NCBI GenBank assembly: GCA_017991675.1 | Contig: JAGOQB010000002.1 | Span: 62,001 to 126,000 of the forward strand | Direction: 5' to 3' | DNA: 64,000 nucleotides | Source: Phenylobacterium sp. | GTDB taxonomy: Bacteria > Pseudomonadota > Alphaproteobacteria > Caulobacterales > Caulobacteraceae | Shown here: piece after piece, positions 28,555 to 36,949 of the stretch | Layout: each line of letters opens with the position of its first letter | Position numbering within the stretch: position 1 is the first letter of the stretch | Translations under genes and position numbers: made by a program | The notes under the pieces: model-generated | The model's database searches: none | Seen by the model: the letters and a program-made list of their open reading frames with translations, nothing else | Told to the model about the DNA's origin: nothing

Positions 28555-28627
28555 GCGTCTTCCTTGAAGACACCCCACCATCACCGAACTTCGTTTCAAG
28601 CCCGGCTCCGGCCGGGCTCTTTTTTTG
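28555..28627 (+). ncRNA. candidate small RNA under a CtrA box
   Basis: Downstream of the CtrA-type box lies a gene-free segment with a small hairpin (GTCTTC-CTT-GAAGAC, about 28557-28571), a C/A-rich unpaired stretch (ACACCCCACCATCACCG) and a strong intrinsic terminator. A transcript starting about 25-35 bases after the box would be near 70 nt. A C-rich loop of this kind could pair with ribosome-binding sites. Start position is a guess. Confidence 0.35.
28599..28626 (+). terminator. intrinsic terminator with no coding gene in front
   Basis: Stem AGCCCGG (28599-28605) with CCGGGCT (28612-28618), followed by CTTTTTTT. It points in the plus direction, but no plus-strand protein gene precedes it for many kilobases; it also insulates tRNA-Asn. 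Confidence 0.8.
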
Positions 28628-28699
28628 CTCTGTGGACAAAGTCGATTTGAGCGCTTGCACACCCGGCTCGTGCTGGGTATATCGCCGCCTCCAACGTGA

Positions 28700-28775
28700 T
28701 CCCCGATAGCTCAGTTGGTAGAGCAGTCGGCTGTTAACCGACTTGTCGCAGGTTCGAGTCCTGCTCGGGGAGCCA
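28700..28775 (+). tRNA. tRNA-Asn (GTT)
   Basis: Acceptor stem TCCCCGA (28700-28706) pairs with TCGGGGA (28765-28771); discriminator G; encoded CCA. Anticodon loop CTGTTAA has GTT; T-arm GGTTCGAGTCC is canonical. Confidence 0.97.
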
Positions 28776-28831
28776 CTTGGATTTCAGGCGCAGAGCCGCC
28801 CTTCCCCACAAAGCCTGATCTACCCAGCCGT

Positions 28832-29194
28832 TCAGCCGCCTGCGCGTCGCAACAGCGCCGCCAGCAGCACCAGGGCCGGCACCGCTCCCATGGCCCGCAC
28901 CTGGCCGATCGTCACGGTGAAGCGCGCCGCCCGCAGTTTCCCGCTCACGCCCTCGGGCGACGGGTCGATCGACCACGCCGCATCGCCGGGCAGCAGCCGG
29001 CCCGCCAGCGCCTTGGCGTGTCGGTAGTCGCCGAGCAGGGCGAGGTTCAGCGAAACCTGATCGGCCGAATCCAGCGCCAGCAGACCGGCCAGCCGCCCAG
29101 CCAGGATCACCGCCTCGCTCCTCAGCAGCGGCTTGGCTTCGCCCTCGAGGTAACCGGCACAACTCCGGGCGTCCGTTAGACCCGCATCACGCAT
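28832..29194 (-). CDS. hypothetical protein
   Basis: 120-residue product from ATG 29194 (a GTG at 29197 is in frame). Contains LLRSEAVILAGRLAGLLAL, a polar middle (YRHAKALAGRLLPGD), and a C-terminal hydrophobic segment (AMGAVPALVLLAALL) that could be one membrane helix. GC-rich third positions argue for a real gene on this strand. No family recognised. Confidence 0.5.
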   Translation of the reverse strand: MRDAGLTDARSCAGYLEGEAKPLLRSEAVILAGRLAGLLALDSADQVSLNLALLGDYRHAKALAGRLLPGDAAWSIDPSPEGVSGKLRAARFTVTIGQVRAMGAVPALVLLAALLRRAGG

Positions 29195-29428
29195 CACTCG
29201 AAATCCAACTATACAACCATGACAATCGAACGACAGAACGCAGGCACCATGCCTGGAGACGGCGCCAATATGTATTTCACGCGTGACAATTTGGACTTGC
29301 TATTGCCGAACACGCTCAGGGAACGTCGTGATCAACATTTGCCAATATTGTCGGCAGATGCCGGATCCGCCCGCGTTTGCCACGGGAGCAGCCGGCGCTA
29401 AGCTGGCCGTCGAACCGGGAGCCAGGCG

Positions 29429-30034
29429 ATGAAGCGACGTGTATTTTTGGGCGCGATGGCCGCGCTGGCGGCCGCGCCGGCCGCCGCCCAGCCGGCGACG
29501 GGCCCGGTGAAGGTCCGCCTGGACACCGCCGACGGCCCCATCGTGCTGGAGCTCTATCCGGACAAGGCGCCGATCACGGCCGGCAACTTCCTGCGCTATG
29601 TCGACGAAAAGCGCTTCGACGGGGCGACCTTCTATCGGGCGTCGAAGGTTCCCAACGCCCCTGAGTACGGCCTGGTGCAGGGCGGGGTGCAGAACGATCC
29701 CAAGCGCGTGCTGAAGCCAATCGCCCACGAGCCGACCACCAAAACCGGCCTGTCGCACGTCAACGGCGCGATCTCGATGGGCCGCACCGCACCCGGGACG
29801 GCCACCTCCGACTTCTTCATCTGCGTCGGCGACATGACCTATATGGACGCCGATCCGAAGCAGCCGGGCGACAACCTCGGCTTCGCGACCTTCGGCAACG
29901 TGGTCGAGGGCATGGACACAGTGAAACAGATCCTCGCCGCCCCGACCTCCCCCACCGCCGGCGAAGGGGTGATGAAGGGCGAGATGCTGGCCAGGCCGGT
30001 GAAGATCATCACCGCGCGTCGCGAACCTGGCTGA
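29429..30034 (+). CDS. cyclophilin-type peptidyl-prolyl isomerase, exported
   Basis: 201-aa cyclophilin with a Tat-like signal peptide (MKRRVFLGAMAALAAAPAAA). The mature domain has TADGPIVLELYPDKAPITAGN, FDGATFYR (catalytic Arg region), SHVNGAISMGR, and TSDFFICVGD replacing the usual SQFFI core. It therefore acts as a periplasmic foldase. Its end overlaps the convergent MocR gene by 26 bases. Confidence 0.9.
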   Translation: MKRRVFLGAMAALAAAPAAAQPATGPVKVRLDTADGPIVLELYPDKAPITAGNFLRYVDEKRFDGATFYRASKVPNAPEYGLVQGGVQNDPKRVLKPIAHEPTTKTGLSHVNGAISMGRTAPGTATSDFFICVGDMTYMDADPKQPGDNLGFATFGNVVEGMDTVKQILAAPTSPTAGEGVMKGEMLARPVKIITARREPG

Positions 30035-31403
30035 TCGCGGCTTCCAGCACCTCGTAGATGCGTCGGTCGCCTGACTGGGCGGCGTTGAAGCGCAGGTGGT
30101 CGCGCCAGCCGCGCGAGGCGCTGAACGCCTCGCCGGGGGCCAACACGACGCCCTGGGCCAGGGCGTGCTGGGCGACCGCGCCGGCGTCGAGGCCGTCCGG
30201 CAACCGCATCCACAGGAAGATGCCGGCGGCGGGCTCGATCCAGGGGGTGAGCCCCAGCGGCCGCAGGCGCGCCAGGGTCTCGCCGCGGGCGCGGGCCAGG
30301 CGCTCGCGCAGGGCGGCGAGGTAGCGGCGATAGGCGCCGTCGGCGAGGATCGCATGGGTCAGGTCGGCCGCCAGCCCGCCGCCGCCGAACGAGGTCGCCA
30401 CCTTGAGGTCGATCAGCCCCTCGATCCACGCCGCGCGGGCGGCGACGAAGCCGCAGCGCCCAGCCGCGGACAGGGTCTTGGAGAAGCTGCCGATCACCAC
30501 CACCCGCTCCAGACCGTCGAACGCCGCCAGACGCGGGGAAGCCTCGGTCTCCAGGTCGGCGTAGACGTCGTCCTCGACGATCAGCAGGTCGTGCCGCTCG
30601 GCGAGCTTGAGCAGGCGGTGGGCGGTCACCGCCGACAGCGTGCCGCCGGTCGGGTTCTGCGGGCCGGAATTGGTGATGTAGAGCCGCGGCCGGCGAGCGA
30701 TCAGGACCTGCTCGAACTGCTCGAGGTCCGGGCCGGCCTGGGTCCAGGGCACGCCGGCGACCTCGACCCGGTGCGCGCGCAGCAGGGCGTGGAAGTTGAA
30801 ATAGCAGGGATCGTCGACCAGCACCGTGTCGCCCGGCTCCAGCAGGAAGCGACAGACCAGGTCCAGCGCCTGGACACCGGACTCGGTCAGCATGACCTGG
30901 CCGGGCGGCGCCTCCAGGCCGTAGGCGGCGAGCCGGCGCGACAGGTGCTGGCGCATGGCCGGCGCGCCGAGCGGCGGGCCGTAGTCGGTCAGGTTGGCCT
31001 GCTGGCTGCGCGCCAGCGCCCGCAGAGCCCGGCGCACCGCCTCGTCCGGCATCCAGTCGCCGGGCAGCCAGCCGCACCCCGGCTTGAGCGCCCCAGGGGC
31101 CGCCTCCAGCGATTGGCGCGACACCCAGAGCGGATCGATCGAGCGATCGAGCTGCGGCGCCAGCTCGGCCAGGGCCAGCGGCGGCGCGCGGCCGGCCACA
31201 TAGAAGCCCGAGCCACGCCGGGCCTGCAGCACGCCCTCGGCCGCCAATCGGTCATAGGCCTCGACCACCGTCGACTTGGCGACGCCGCTGGCCGCGGCCA
31301 GGGCGCGGATCGACGGCGCCTTGGCGCCAGGCTGCAGCGTTCGCGCCGCGATCCGCTCGCGAATGCCGCCCATCACCGCTTCGACCCGACCGCCGCGCGC
31401 CAT
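30009..31403 (-). CDS. MocR/PdxR-type GntR-aminotransferase regulator
   Basis: 464-aa transcription factor: N-terminal winged HTH (APSIRALAAASGVAKSTVVEAYDRL, in two adjoining parts) joined to a type I aminotransferase-like domain that binds PLP (SFSKTLSAAGRCGF with the Schiff-base Lys; DDPCYFNF; NSGPQNPTG). ATG 31403 chosen over TTG 31415. Divergent from an EamA transporter gene, with an inverted repeat between them; MocR proteins commonly control such a neighbour. Confidence 0.88.
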   Translation of the reverse strand: MARGGRVEAVMGGIRERIAARTLQPGAKAPSIRALAAASGVAKSTVVEAYDRLAAEGVLQARRGSGFYVAGRAPPLALAELAPQLDRSIDPLWVSRQSLEAAPGALKPGCGWLPGDWMPDEAVRRALRALARSQQANLTDYGPPLGAPAMRQHLSRRLAAYGLEAPPGQVMLTESGVQALDLVCRFLLEPGDTVLVDDPCYFNFHALLRAHRVEVAGVPWTQAGPDLEQFEQVLIARRPRLYITNSGPQNPTGGTLSAVTAHRLLKLAERHDLLIVEDDVYADLETEASPRLAAFDGLERVVVIGSFSKTLSAAGRCGFVAARAAWIEGLIDLKVATSFGGGGLAADLTHAILADGAYRRYLAALRERLARARGETLARLRPLGLTPWIEPAAGIFLWMRLPDGLDAGAVAQHALAQGVVLAPGEAFSASRGWRDHLRFNAAQSGDRRIYEVLEAAISQVRDAR

Positions 31404-31423
31404 CTGTCCCGCCAATCATCCAG

Positions 31424-31443
31424 TACAGTTTCGTCAAACTGTA
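31424..31443. promoter_or_regulatory. operator between mocR-type and EamA genes
   Basis: TACAGTTT-CGTC-AAACTGTA, a perfect 8-base inverted repeat beginning 20 bases before the regulator's ATG; GTAC also occurs at the left edge and again at 31451, as direct-repeat half-sites typical of MocR binding. Likely autoregulatory and controlling the transporter. Confidence 0.6.
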
Positions 31444-31503
31444 TCGCACCGTACCTGTTGAGGCGAGCGCCTGCCCCGTAGTCCTGCGCCCCTGGAGGCG
31501 ACT

Positions 31504-32364
31504 ATGGACGACAAGACGAGAGGCTGGATCGACGGGCTGCTGGGGGTGGCGATCTTCTCCGGATCCCTGCCCGCGACCCGCGTGGCGGTGGCCGAGATCG
31601 ACCCGCTGTTCCTGACGGCGGCGCGGGCGGTGATCGCCGGGACCCTGGCGCTGGGCCTGCTGAGCGTCATGCGCGCGCCAAGGCCGACGCGTCGCGACCT
31701 GGCCGCCCTGGCGCTCGTGGCGGCCGGGGTGGTGGCGGGCTTTCCGCTGCTGACCGCGATCGCCCTGCGGGAGATCACGGCGGCGCACTCGATCGTGTTC
31801 ATCGGGCTGCTGCCCATGGCCACGGCGCTGTTCGCGGTCGGCCGGGCCGGCGAGCGGCCGAACCGGGCGTTCTGGGCGTTCGCCGGCCTTGGGGCGGCGC
31901 TGGTGGCGGCCTTCGCCCTCACCCGCGGCGCGGAGGGCTCGCTGCGCGGCGACCTGTTGATGGTGGCGGCGGTGGCGGTCTGCGGCCTCGGCTATGCGGA
32001 GGGCGGGCGGCTGTCGCGCACCCTGGGCGGCTGGCAGGTGATCTGCTGGGCGCTGGTCATCGCCCTGCCGGTCATGGCGCTGCTGGGCCTCGCCACATGG
32101 CCGGCCGACCTGGCGCAGGTCAGCGCGCGCGGCTGGACGGGCCTGGCCTACGTCTCGCTGTTCAGCATGCTGATCGGGTTCGTCTTCTGGTACCGCGGCC
32201 TGGCGCTGGGCGGGGTGGCGGCGGTCGGCCAATTGCAGCTGCTGCAGCCGCTGATGGGCCTGGGCCTGGCGGCCTGGCTGCTGGGCGAGCCGGTCGGCTG
32301 GTCCATGGCGGCGGTGACCGCCGGGGTGGTGCTGTGCGTGGCGGGGGCCAGGCGGTTCGCCTGA
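31504..32364 (+). CDS. EamA-family (DMT) transporter
   Basis: 286-aa inner membrane protein with about ten hydrophobic helices in two EamA repeats (FLTAARAVIAGTLALGLL in the first; YVSLFSMLIGFVFWYRGLALG in the second). Drug/metabolite exporters of this type are often paired with MocR regulators. GGAGG lies eight bases before the ATG. Substrate unknown; a PLP-related or amino-acid-like metabolite would fit the regulator. Confidence 0.87.
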   Translation: MDDKTRGWIDGLLGVAIFSGSLPATRVAVAEIDPLFLTAARAVIAGTLALGLLSVMRAPRPTRRDLAALALVAAGVVAGFPLLTAIALREITAAHSIVFIGLLPMATALFAVGRAGERPNRAFWAFAGLGAALVAAFALTRGAEGSLRGDLLMVAAVAVCGLGYAEGGRLSRTLGGWQVICWALVIALPVMALLGLATWPADLAQVSARGWTGLAYVSLFSMLIGFVFWYRGLALGGVAAVGQLQLLQPLMGLGLAAWLLGEPVGWSMAAVTAGVVLCVAGARRFA

Positions 32365-32381
32365 CGCCCCGACTGCAAGGC

Positions 32382-32948
32382 TTAGTCCTTGGCGCGTTCC
32401 GAGTAGGTGAAGTCTTCCGTCAGGACGACGACCCGGGTGCCGGCCGAGATATACGGCGGGACCATGACCCGCTCGCCGTTGGTCAGGATGGCCGGCTTGT
32501 AGGACGAAGAGGCGGTCTGGCCCTTCACCGACGGCTCGGTCTCGGCGATCTCGAAGATGACGGTGCGCGGCAGTTCCATGGCGATCGGCACGCCTTCGTG
32601 CACCGACAGAACGACCGTCAGGCCGTCGGTCAGCCAGGGGGCGTTGTCGCCGACGGTTTCTTCCGACACCACGACCTGATCGTAGGTCTCGGGCTGCATG
32701 AAGTGGTAGCCCTCGCCGTCCTGGTAGAGGAAGTTGTAGTTGCGGTCGTCGACGAAGGCGCGCTCGACCTGCTCGGTCGTGCGCCAGCGCTCGGACACCT
32801 TCACGCCGTCGGCGATGCGGCGCATGTTGAGCTGGGTGACGGGGGTCCCCTTGCCGGGGTGGATGTTTTCGGCGGTCAGGACGACATAGAGCTTGCCGTC
32901 CATGTCGACGACGGCGCCTTTCCTGAGCGAGCTGGCAGCGACCTTCAC
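32382..32948 (-). CDS. efp: translation elongation factor P
   Basis: EF-P (188 aa) relieves ribosome stalling at polyproline stretches. Three-domain sequence: KOW-like N-domain with [12 protein letters not shown] (Lys33, the modified residue), OB domain with [20 protein letters not shown], and C-terminal [24 protein letters not shown]. The beta-lysylation enzymes EpmA and EpmB are encoded next to it, so Lys33 is probably beta-lysylated. Confidence 0.96.
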   Translation of the reverse strand: MKVAASSLRKGAVVDMDGKLYVVLTAENIHPGKGTPVTQLNMRRIADGVKVSERWRTTEQVERAFVDDRNYNFLYQDGEGYHFMQPETYDQVVVSEETVGDNAPWLTDGLTVVLSVHEGVPIAMELPRTVIFEIAETEPSVKGQTASSSYKPAILTNGERVMVPPYISAGTRVVVLTEDFTYSERAKD

Positions 32949-33095
32949 GTAAGTTCGTCCTCAAGCCTATTTTGGAGGGGCCGCCATCGACCCCCGCGCG
33001 ATTCCGCCGAGCGGCGGTCTTGCCGCGCACCTATACGATGAAGGCGAAATTCGCCAGTCATGATCGAAATGGCCGCATAGAGGACGCCTGCGCCG

Positions 33096-34148
33096 ATGAC
33101 TTCTCAATCGCCCTGGTGGCGGGCCGACATCCACCAGGACCGCCGGCCGTTCCTGCTGGCGCGGGGCGCGATCACCCGAGCCGCCCGCCGCTGGTTCGAG
33201 GACCGCGACTTCACCGAGGTCGAGGGCGCGGCGCTGCAGGTCTCGCCCGGCAACGAAGCCCACCTGCACGCCTTCGCCACGGACATCATCGGCAATTCGG
33301 GCGAGACCGCGCCGCTCTACCTGCACACCTCGCCAGAGTTCGCCTGCAAGAAGCTGCTGGCGGCGGGGGAGACGAGGATCTTCGACTTCGCCCGGGTCTG
33401 GCGCAACCGCGAGCGCGGGCCGCTGCATCATCCGGAATTCACCCTGCTGGAGTGGTACCGCACCGGCGAGCCCTACGAGCAGCTGATGGCCGACTGCGCC
33501 GACCTGCTGCGGCTAGCGGCCGAGACGGCGGGGGCCAAGACCCTCTCCTATCGGCAGCTATCCAGCGACCCCTTCCAGGAACCCGAACGGTTGAGCCTGC
33601 AGGAGGCGTTCCAGCGGCACGCCGGCATCGACCTGCTGGCCACCGTGGCGGCGGACGGAGCGACCGACCGCGACGGACTGGCGGAAGCCGCGAAGCAAGC
33701 GGGCGTGCGGATCGCCGCCGACGACGTCTGGGCGGACATCTACTCCAAGGTGCTGGTCGAAAAGGTCGAGCCGAACCTGGGCATGGGTCGCCCGACCATC
33801 CTCTGCGAGTACCCGATCAGCGAGGCGGCCCTGGCCAGGCCCAAGGCGTCCGATCCGCGGGTGGCCGAGCGCTTCGAGCTCTATGCCTGCGGGGTCGAGC
33901 TGGCCAACGCGTTCGGCGAGCTGACCGACCCGGTCGAGCAGCGGCGGCGGTTCCAGGCGGAGATGGACGAAAAGGCCCGCGTCTATGGCGAACGCTATCC
34001 GATCGACGAGGATTTCCTGGCCGCGCTGCCGCACATGCCGAGCGCCTGCGGCTCGGCGCTCGGCTTCGACCGGCTAGTGATGCTGGCGACCGGCGCGGCC
34101 CGCATCGAGCAGGTGGTCTGGACGCCGGTGGCCGACGTCGCGCGCTAG
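33096..34148 (+). CDS. epmA: EF-P lysine ligase EpmA (GenX/PoxA)
   Basis: 350-aa paralogue of class II lysyl-tRNA synthetase lacking the anticodon domain. Motif 2 FARVWRNRERGPLHHPEFTLLEW and motif 3 GSALGFDRLVMLATG are clear, and LYLHTSPEFACKKLLAAG is typical of the family. It ligates (R)-beta-lysine to EF-P. Divergent from efp with a 147-base shared promoter region. Confidence 0.94.
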   Translation: MTSQSPWWRADIHQDRRPFLLARGAITRAARRWFEDRDFTEVEGAALQVSPGNEAHLHAFATDIIGNSGETAPLYLHTSPEFACKKLLAAGETRIFDFARVWRNRERGPLHHPEFTLLEWYRTGEPYEQLMADCADLLRLAAETAGAKTLSYRQLSSDPFQEPERLSLQEAFQRHAGIDLLATVAADGATDRDGLAEAAKQAGVRIAADDVWADIYSKVLVEKVEPNLGMGRPTILCEYPISEAALARPKASDPRVAERFELYACGVELANAFGELTDPVEQRRRFQAEMDEKARVYGERYPIDEDFLAALPHMPSACGSALGFDRLVMLATGAARIEQVVWTPVADVAR

Positions 34149-34286
34149 CGTGTCATCCCGGTTTCGGCGCAGCCGAAGACCGGGATCCATTCGCGCCGAG
34201 CTGGAGGGTGAGGCGATGCGCCGCCCTACTCGGTGAAATCAGGTGTTCATGGGTCCCGGTCTTGCTTCGCAAACCGGGATGACACG
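34149..34286. repeat. dispersed inverted-repeat element, family A copy 1
   Basis: About 138 bp bounded by perfect 16-base terminal inverted repeats (CGTGTCATCCCGGTTT at 34149-34164; its complement at 34271-34286). Inner parts GGATCCATTCGCGCC and TCAGGTGTTCATGGGTCCC are shared with the copy at 51421. It sits between epmA and epmB. Confidence 0.85.
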
Positions 34287-34341
34287 CCCTGACGGATCGG
34301 AAATTTGCTCCGCGCCTCGGCATGAGCCATATGCGCTCGGG

Positions 34342-35370
34342 ATGAGCACGCTTCGCAAACCGGGCGACCTGGTCGCCGCCGGGCTGGCGCCGCTGGAGCG
34401 GCTGCCGGAGCTTGAGCGCGTGGCCGCCCGCTATGCGCTGGCGATCACCCCGGACATGGCCGACCTCATCGACCCCGCCGACCCGGCCGACCCGATCGCG
34501 CGTCAGCTGATGCCGGACGCCGCCGAGTTGGAGGCGACGCCCGAGGAGAACGCTGACCCGATCGGCGACTTCGCCCACAGCCCGGTCGAAGGGATCGTTC
34601 ACCGCTATCCCGACCGCGTGCTGCTGAAGCCGACCCACACCTGCGCGGTCTACTGCCGGTTCTGCTTCCGGCGCGAGATGGTCGGACCCGAGGGGTTGTC
34701 GAACCTGACCGCCGCCCAGCTGGACGCGGCGTTCGCCTATATCGCCGAGCGGCCGCAGATCTGGGAGGTCATCGTCACCGGCGGCGACCCGTTCGTGCTG
34801 TCGCCGCGGCGGCTGGCCGACATCTCGGCGCGGCTGGCGGCGATCCCGCACGTGAAGGTCGTCCGCTACCACACCCGCGTGCCGGTCGTGGACCCGGCGG
34901 CGGTCACCGACGAACTGGTCGAGGCGATCAAGTGCGAGGGCAAGGCGGTCTATGTCGCGCTGCACGCCAATCATCCCCGCGAGCTGACCGACGCCGCCCG
35001 CGCCGCCTGCGCCAGGATCATCGACGCCGGTCTGCCGATGCTGAGCCAGACCGTGCTGCTGAAGGGCGTCAACGACGACCCCGAGACGCTGGGCGCGCTG
35101 ATGCGCGGCTTCGTCGAGAACCGCATTCGGCCCTACTACCTGCACCAGGGCGACCTGGCGCCGGGCACGGCGCACCTTCGGACCAGCATCGAGGAAGGGC
35201 GCGCGGTGATGCGGGCCCTGCGCGGCCGTTTCTCGGGCCTCTGCCAGCCGACCTACGTGCTCGACATCCCCGGCGGCCACGGCAAGGTCCCGGTCGGCCC
35301 GGACTATGTGAACGAGACGAGCGTCGAGGACCCGAACGGAACGCAGCACGTCTATCCGCCGCGAGCGTAG
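34342..35370 (+). CDS. epmB: EF-P beta-lysylation protein EpmB (lysine 2,3-aminomutase family)
   Basis: Radical SAM/PLP enzyme (342 aa) converting lysine to (R)-beta-lysine for EF-P. [4Fe-4S] motif CAVYCRFC, then RREMVG, TGGDPFVLS, RYHTRVPVVDP, PLP region LLKGVN and C-terminal TYVLDIPGGHGKVP. I chose ATG 34342 because an upstream in-frame start at 34243 would lie in the repeat element. Confidence 0.92.
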   Translation: MSTLRKPGDLVAAGLAPLERLPELERVAARYALAITPDMADLIDPADPADPIARQLMPDAAELEATPEENADPIGDFAHSPVEGIVHRYPDRVLLKPTHTCAVYCRFCFRREMVGPEGLSNLTAAQLDAAFAYIAERPQIWEVIVTGGDPFVLSPRRLADISARLAAIPHVKVVRYHTRVPVVDPAAVTDELVEAIKCEGKAVYVALHANHPRELTDAARAACARIIDAGLPMLSQTVLLKGVNDDPETLGALMRGFVENRIRPYYLHQGDLAPGTAHLRTSIEEGRAVMRALRGRFSGLCQPTYVLDIPGGHGKVPVGPDYVNETSVEDPNGTQHVYPPRA

Positions 35371-35442
35371 TCCCATTACCTGAGGCGTAATCGCCGAGCC
35401 TCTCCTGAACGATCACAGTCGGATCAACAAGGAGAGACCGCC

Positions 35443-36348
35443 ATGAACCGCCGCACCCTGCTCACCGCCACCGTCGCCGCCGGCGCCGTCCTGCCCACGA
35501 TCGCCCCCACCGACGCGACCGCCGCTCCCGCCAAGATCCGCAACGGCGTCAGCACCGCCGACGGCGCGCGGCTCTTCGTCCGCGATTGGGGTACGGGCGA
35601 ACCGATCGTCTTTCTGGCCGGCTGGACCCTCACCACCGACGCCTGGAGCTATCTGATGGCTCCGCTCAGCGAGCAGGGCTTCCGGTGCGTCGCCTACGAC
35701 CGGCGCGGTCACGGCCAGTCGGACGATCCGGGCCGGGGCTACGACTACGACACCCTGGCCGACGACCTGGCGCGGGTGCTGGACGCCCTGGACCTGCAGG
35801 GCGTCACCCTGGTCGCCCATTCCATGGCCGGCGGCGAAGCTGTCCGCTACCTGACCAAGCACGGCCAGGCCGGGCGGGTGACGAAGGTGCTGTTCCTGGC
35901 CCCCACCCTGCCCTGCATCGCCCAGAAGGCCGATAACCCGCACGGCGTGCCCCCGCAGATGCTGGACCAGAGCCTGCAGGACATCCGGGCCGACTTCCCC
36001 GGCTGGCTGGCCGCCAACGAGGCCCCGTTCGTCACGCCCGCGACCTCGCAGGCCATGCGCGACTGGATCAAGGCGATGATGCTGCAGGCCTCGATGAAGG
36101 CGGTCATCGACTGCAACCGGGCCATGACCCAGGCCGACTTCCGCCAGGAGATGCGCAGTCTCGACCTGCCCTGCCTGGTGATCCAGGGCGACATGGACGC
36201 CTCCGCGCCGCTGGAGATCACCGGAAAGCCCGCCGCCGCCCTGCTGAAGAACGGGAGCTTGAAGATCTATCCGGGCGCCCCGCACGGCCTGTTCGTCACC
36301 CACGCCGCGCAACTGAGCCGCGACATCGCCGCCTTCGCGCGAGCCTGA
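35443..36348 (+). CDS. alpha/beta hydrolase, exported (non-heme peroxidase-like)
   Basis: 301-aa serine hydrolase fold with a Tat-like signal (MNRRTLLTATVAAGAVLP). Oxyanion-region AGWTLTTDAW, nucleophile elbow VAHSMAGGE (Ser), acid Asp in VIQGDMDASAP and His in PGAPHGLFVTH. The GRGHGQSDDP motif resembles cofactor-free haloperoxidases/esterases. GGAGAGACCGCC precedes the ATG. Substrate unknown. Confidence 0.88.
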   Translation: MNRRTLLTATVAAGAVLPTIAPTDATAAPAKIRNGVSTADGARLFVRDWGTGEPIVFLAGWTLTTDAWSYLMAPLSEQGFRCVAYDRRGHGQSDDPGRGYDYDTLADDLARVLDALDLQGVTLVAHSMAGGEAVRYLTKHGQAGRVTKVLFLAPTLPCIAQKADNPHGVPPQMLDQSLQDIRADFPGWLAANEAPFVTPATSQAMRDWIKAMMLQASMKAVIDCNRAMTQADFRQEMRSLDLPCLVIQGDMDASAPLEITGKPAAALLKNGSLKIYPGAPHGLFVTHAAQLSRDIAAFARA

Positions 36349-36423
36349 CGCCAGGCCGATTGAGCAAACGCGGGTCTTGAACTAGCGTCCCCTCGCCTGA
36401 TGCCCGGCGGGGGGGACGTTCAT

Positions 36424-36906
36424 ATGGCTTCCAGTCGTTCGATCCTGACCGCCATCGTCGGCGGCGGCGTGGTCGCCGCCACGCTCGACATCGGCGCAGC
36501 CATGCTGATCAGCGGCGCCAGCCTGCCGCAAATCCTCCAGTTCATCGCCAGCGGCCTGCTCGGCAAGGCGGCGTTCGACGGCGGGACCGGGACGGTCCTT
36601 TTGGGGGCCGTGCTGCAGGAACTGATGGGCCTGATCATCGCCGCGGTCTTCGTGCTCGCCAGCCTGAGGCTGCCGGCGCTGCGGCGGCGTTGGATGCTCG
36701 CCGGTCTCGGCTATGGCGTGGTGATCTACGTGGTGATGAACTACGTCGTGATGCCGCTGTCGGCGGTCGGGCGGACGCCGGCCTTCAGCGTCGAGGGCCT
36801 GATCAAGAACGGCCTGGCGATGCTGCTGTTCGGATTGATCGTCGCCTGGTTCGCGCGGGCGAACTTGCCGCCTGCGCCCGCCGCCGCGATGGCCAAGCCC
36901 GGCTAA
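36424..36906 (+). CDS. small integral membrane protein
   Basis: 160-residue protein with four predicted membrane helices (ILTAIVGGGVVAATLDIGAA; VLLGAVLQELMGLIIAAVFV; LAGLGYGVVIYVVMNYVV; LAMLLFGLIVAWFA). I chose ATG 36424, which follows GGGGGGGACGTT. Resembles YagU-like uncharacterised membrane proteins; function unknown. Confidence 0.75.
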   Translation: MASSRSILTAIVGGGVVAATLDIGAAMLISGASLPQILQFIASGLLGKAAFDGGTGTVLLGAVLQELMGLIIAAVFVLASLRLPALRRRWMLAGLGYGVVIYVVMNYVVMPLSAVGRTPAFSVEGLIKNGLAMLLFGLIVAWFARANLPPAPAAAMAKPG

Positions 36907-36949
36907 TCGGCTATCGTCGCCCCGCTGAGTCCACGGCGGGGGAGCAGAC

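Noticed and set aside
28734-29162. Minus-strand ORF overlapping tRNA-Asn
   Set aside because: Runs into the tRNA and has shadow composition; the overlapping minus frame ending at 28832 is the better gene.
29219-29401. 60-codon plus-strand ORF before the cyclophilin gene
   Set aside because: No ribosome-binding site, mixed codon use and no motif; more likely promoter region for the cyclophilin gene.
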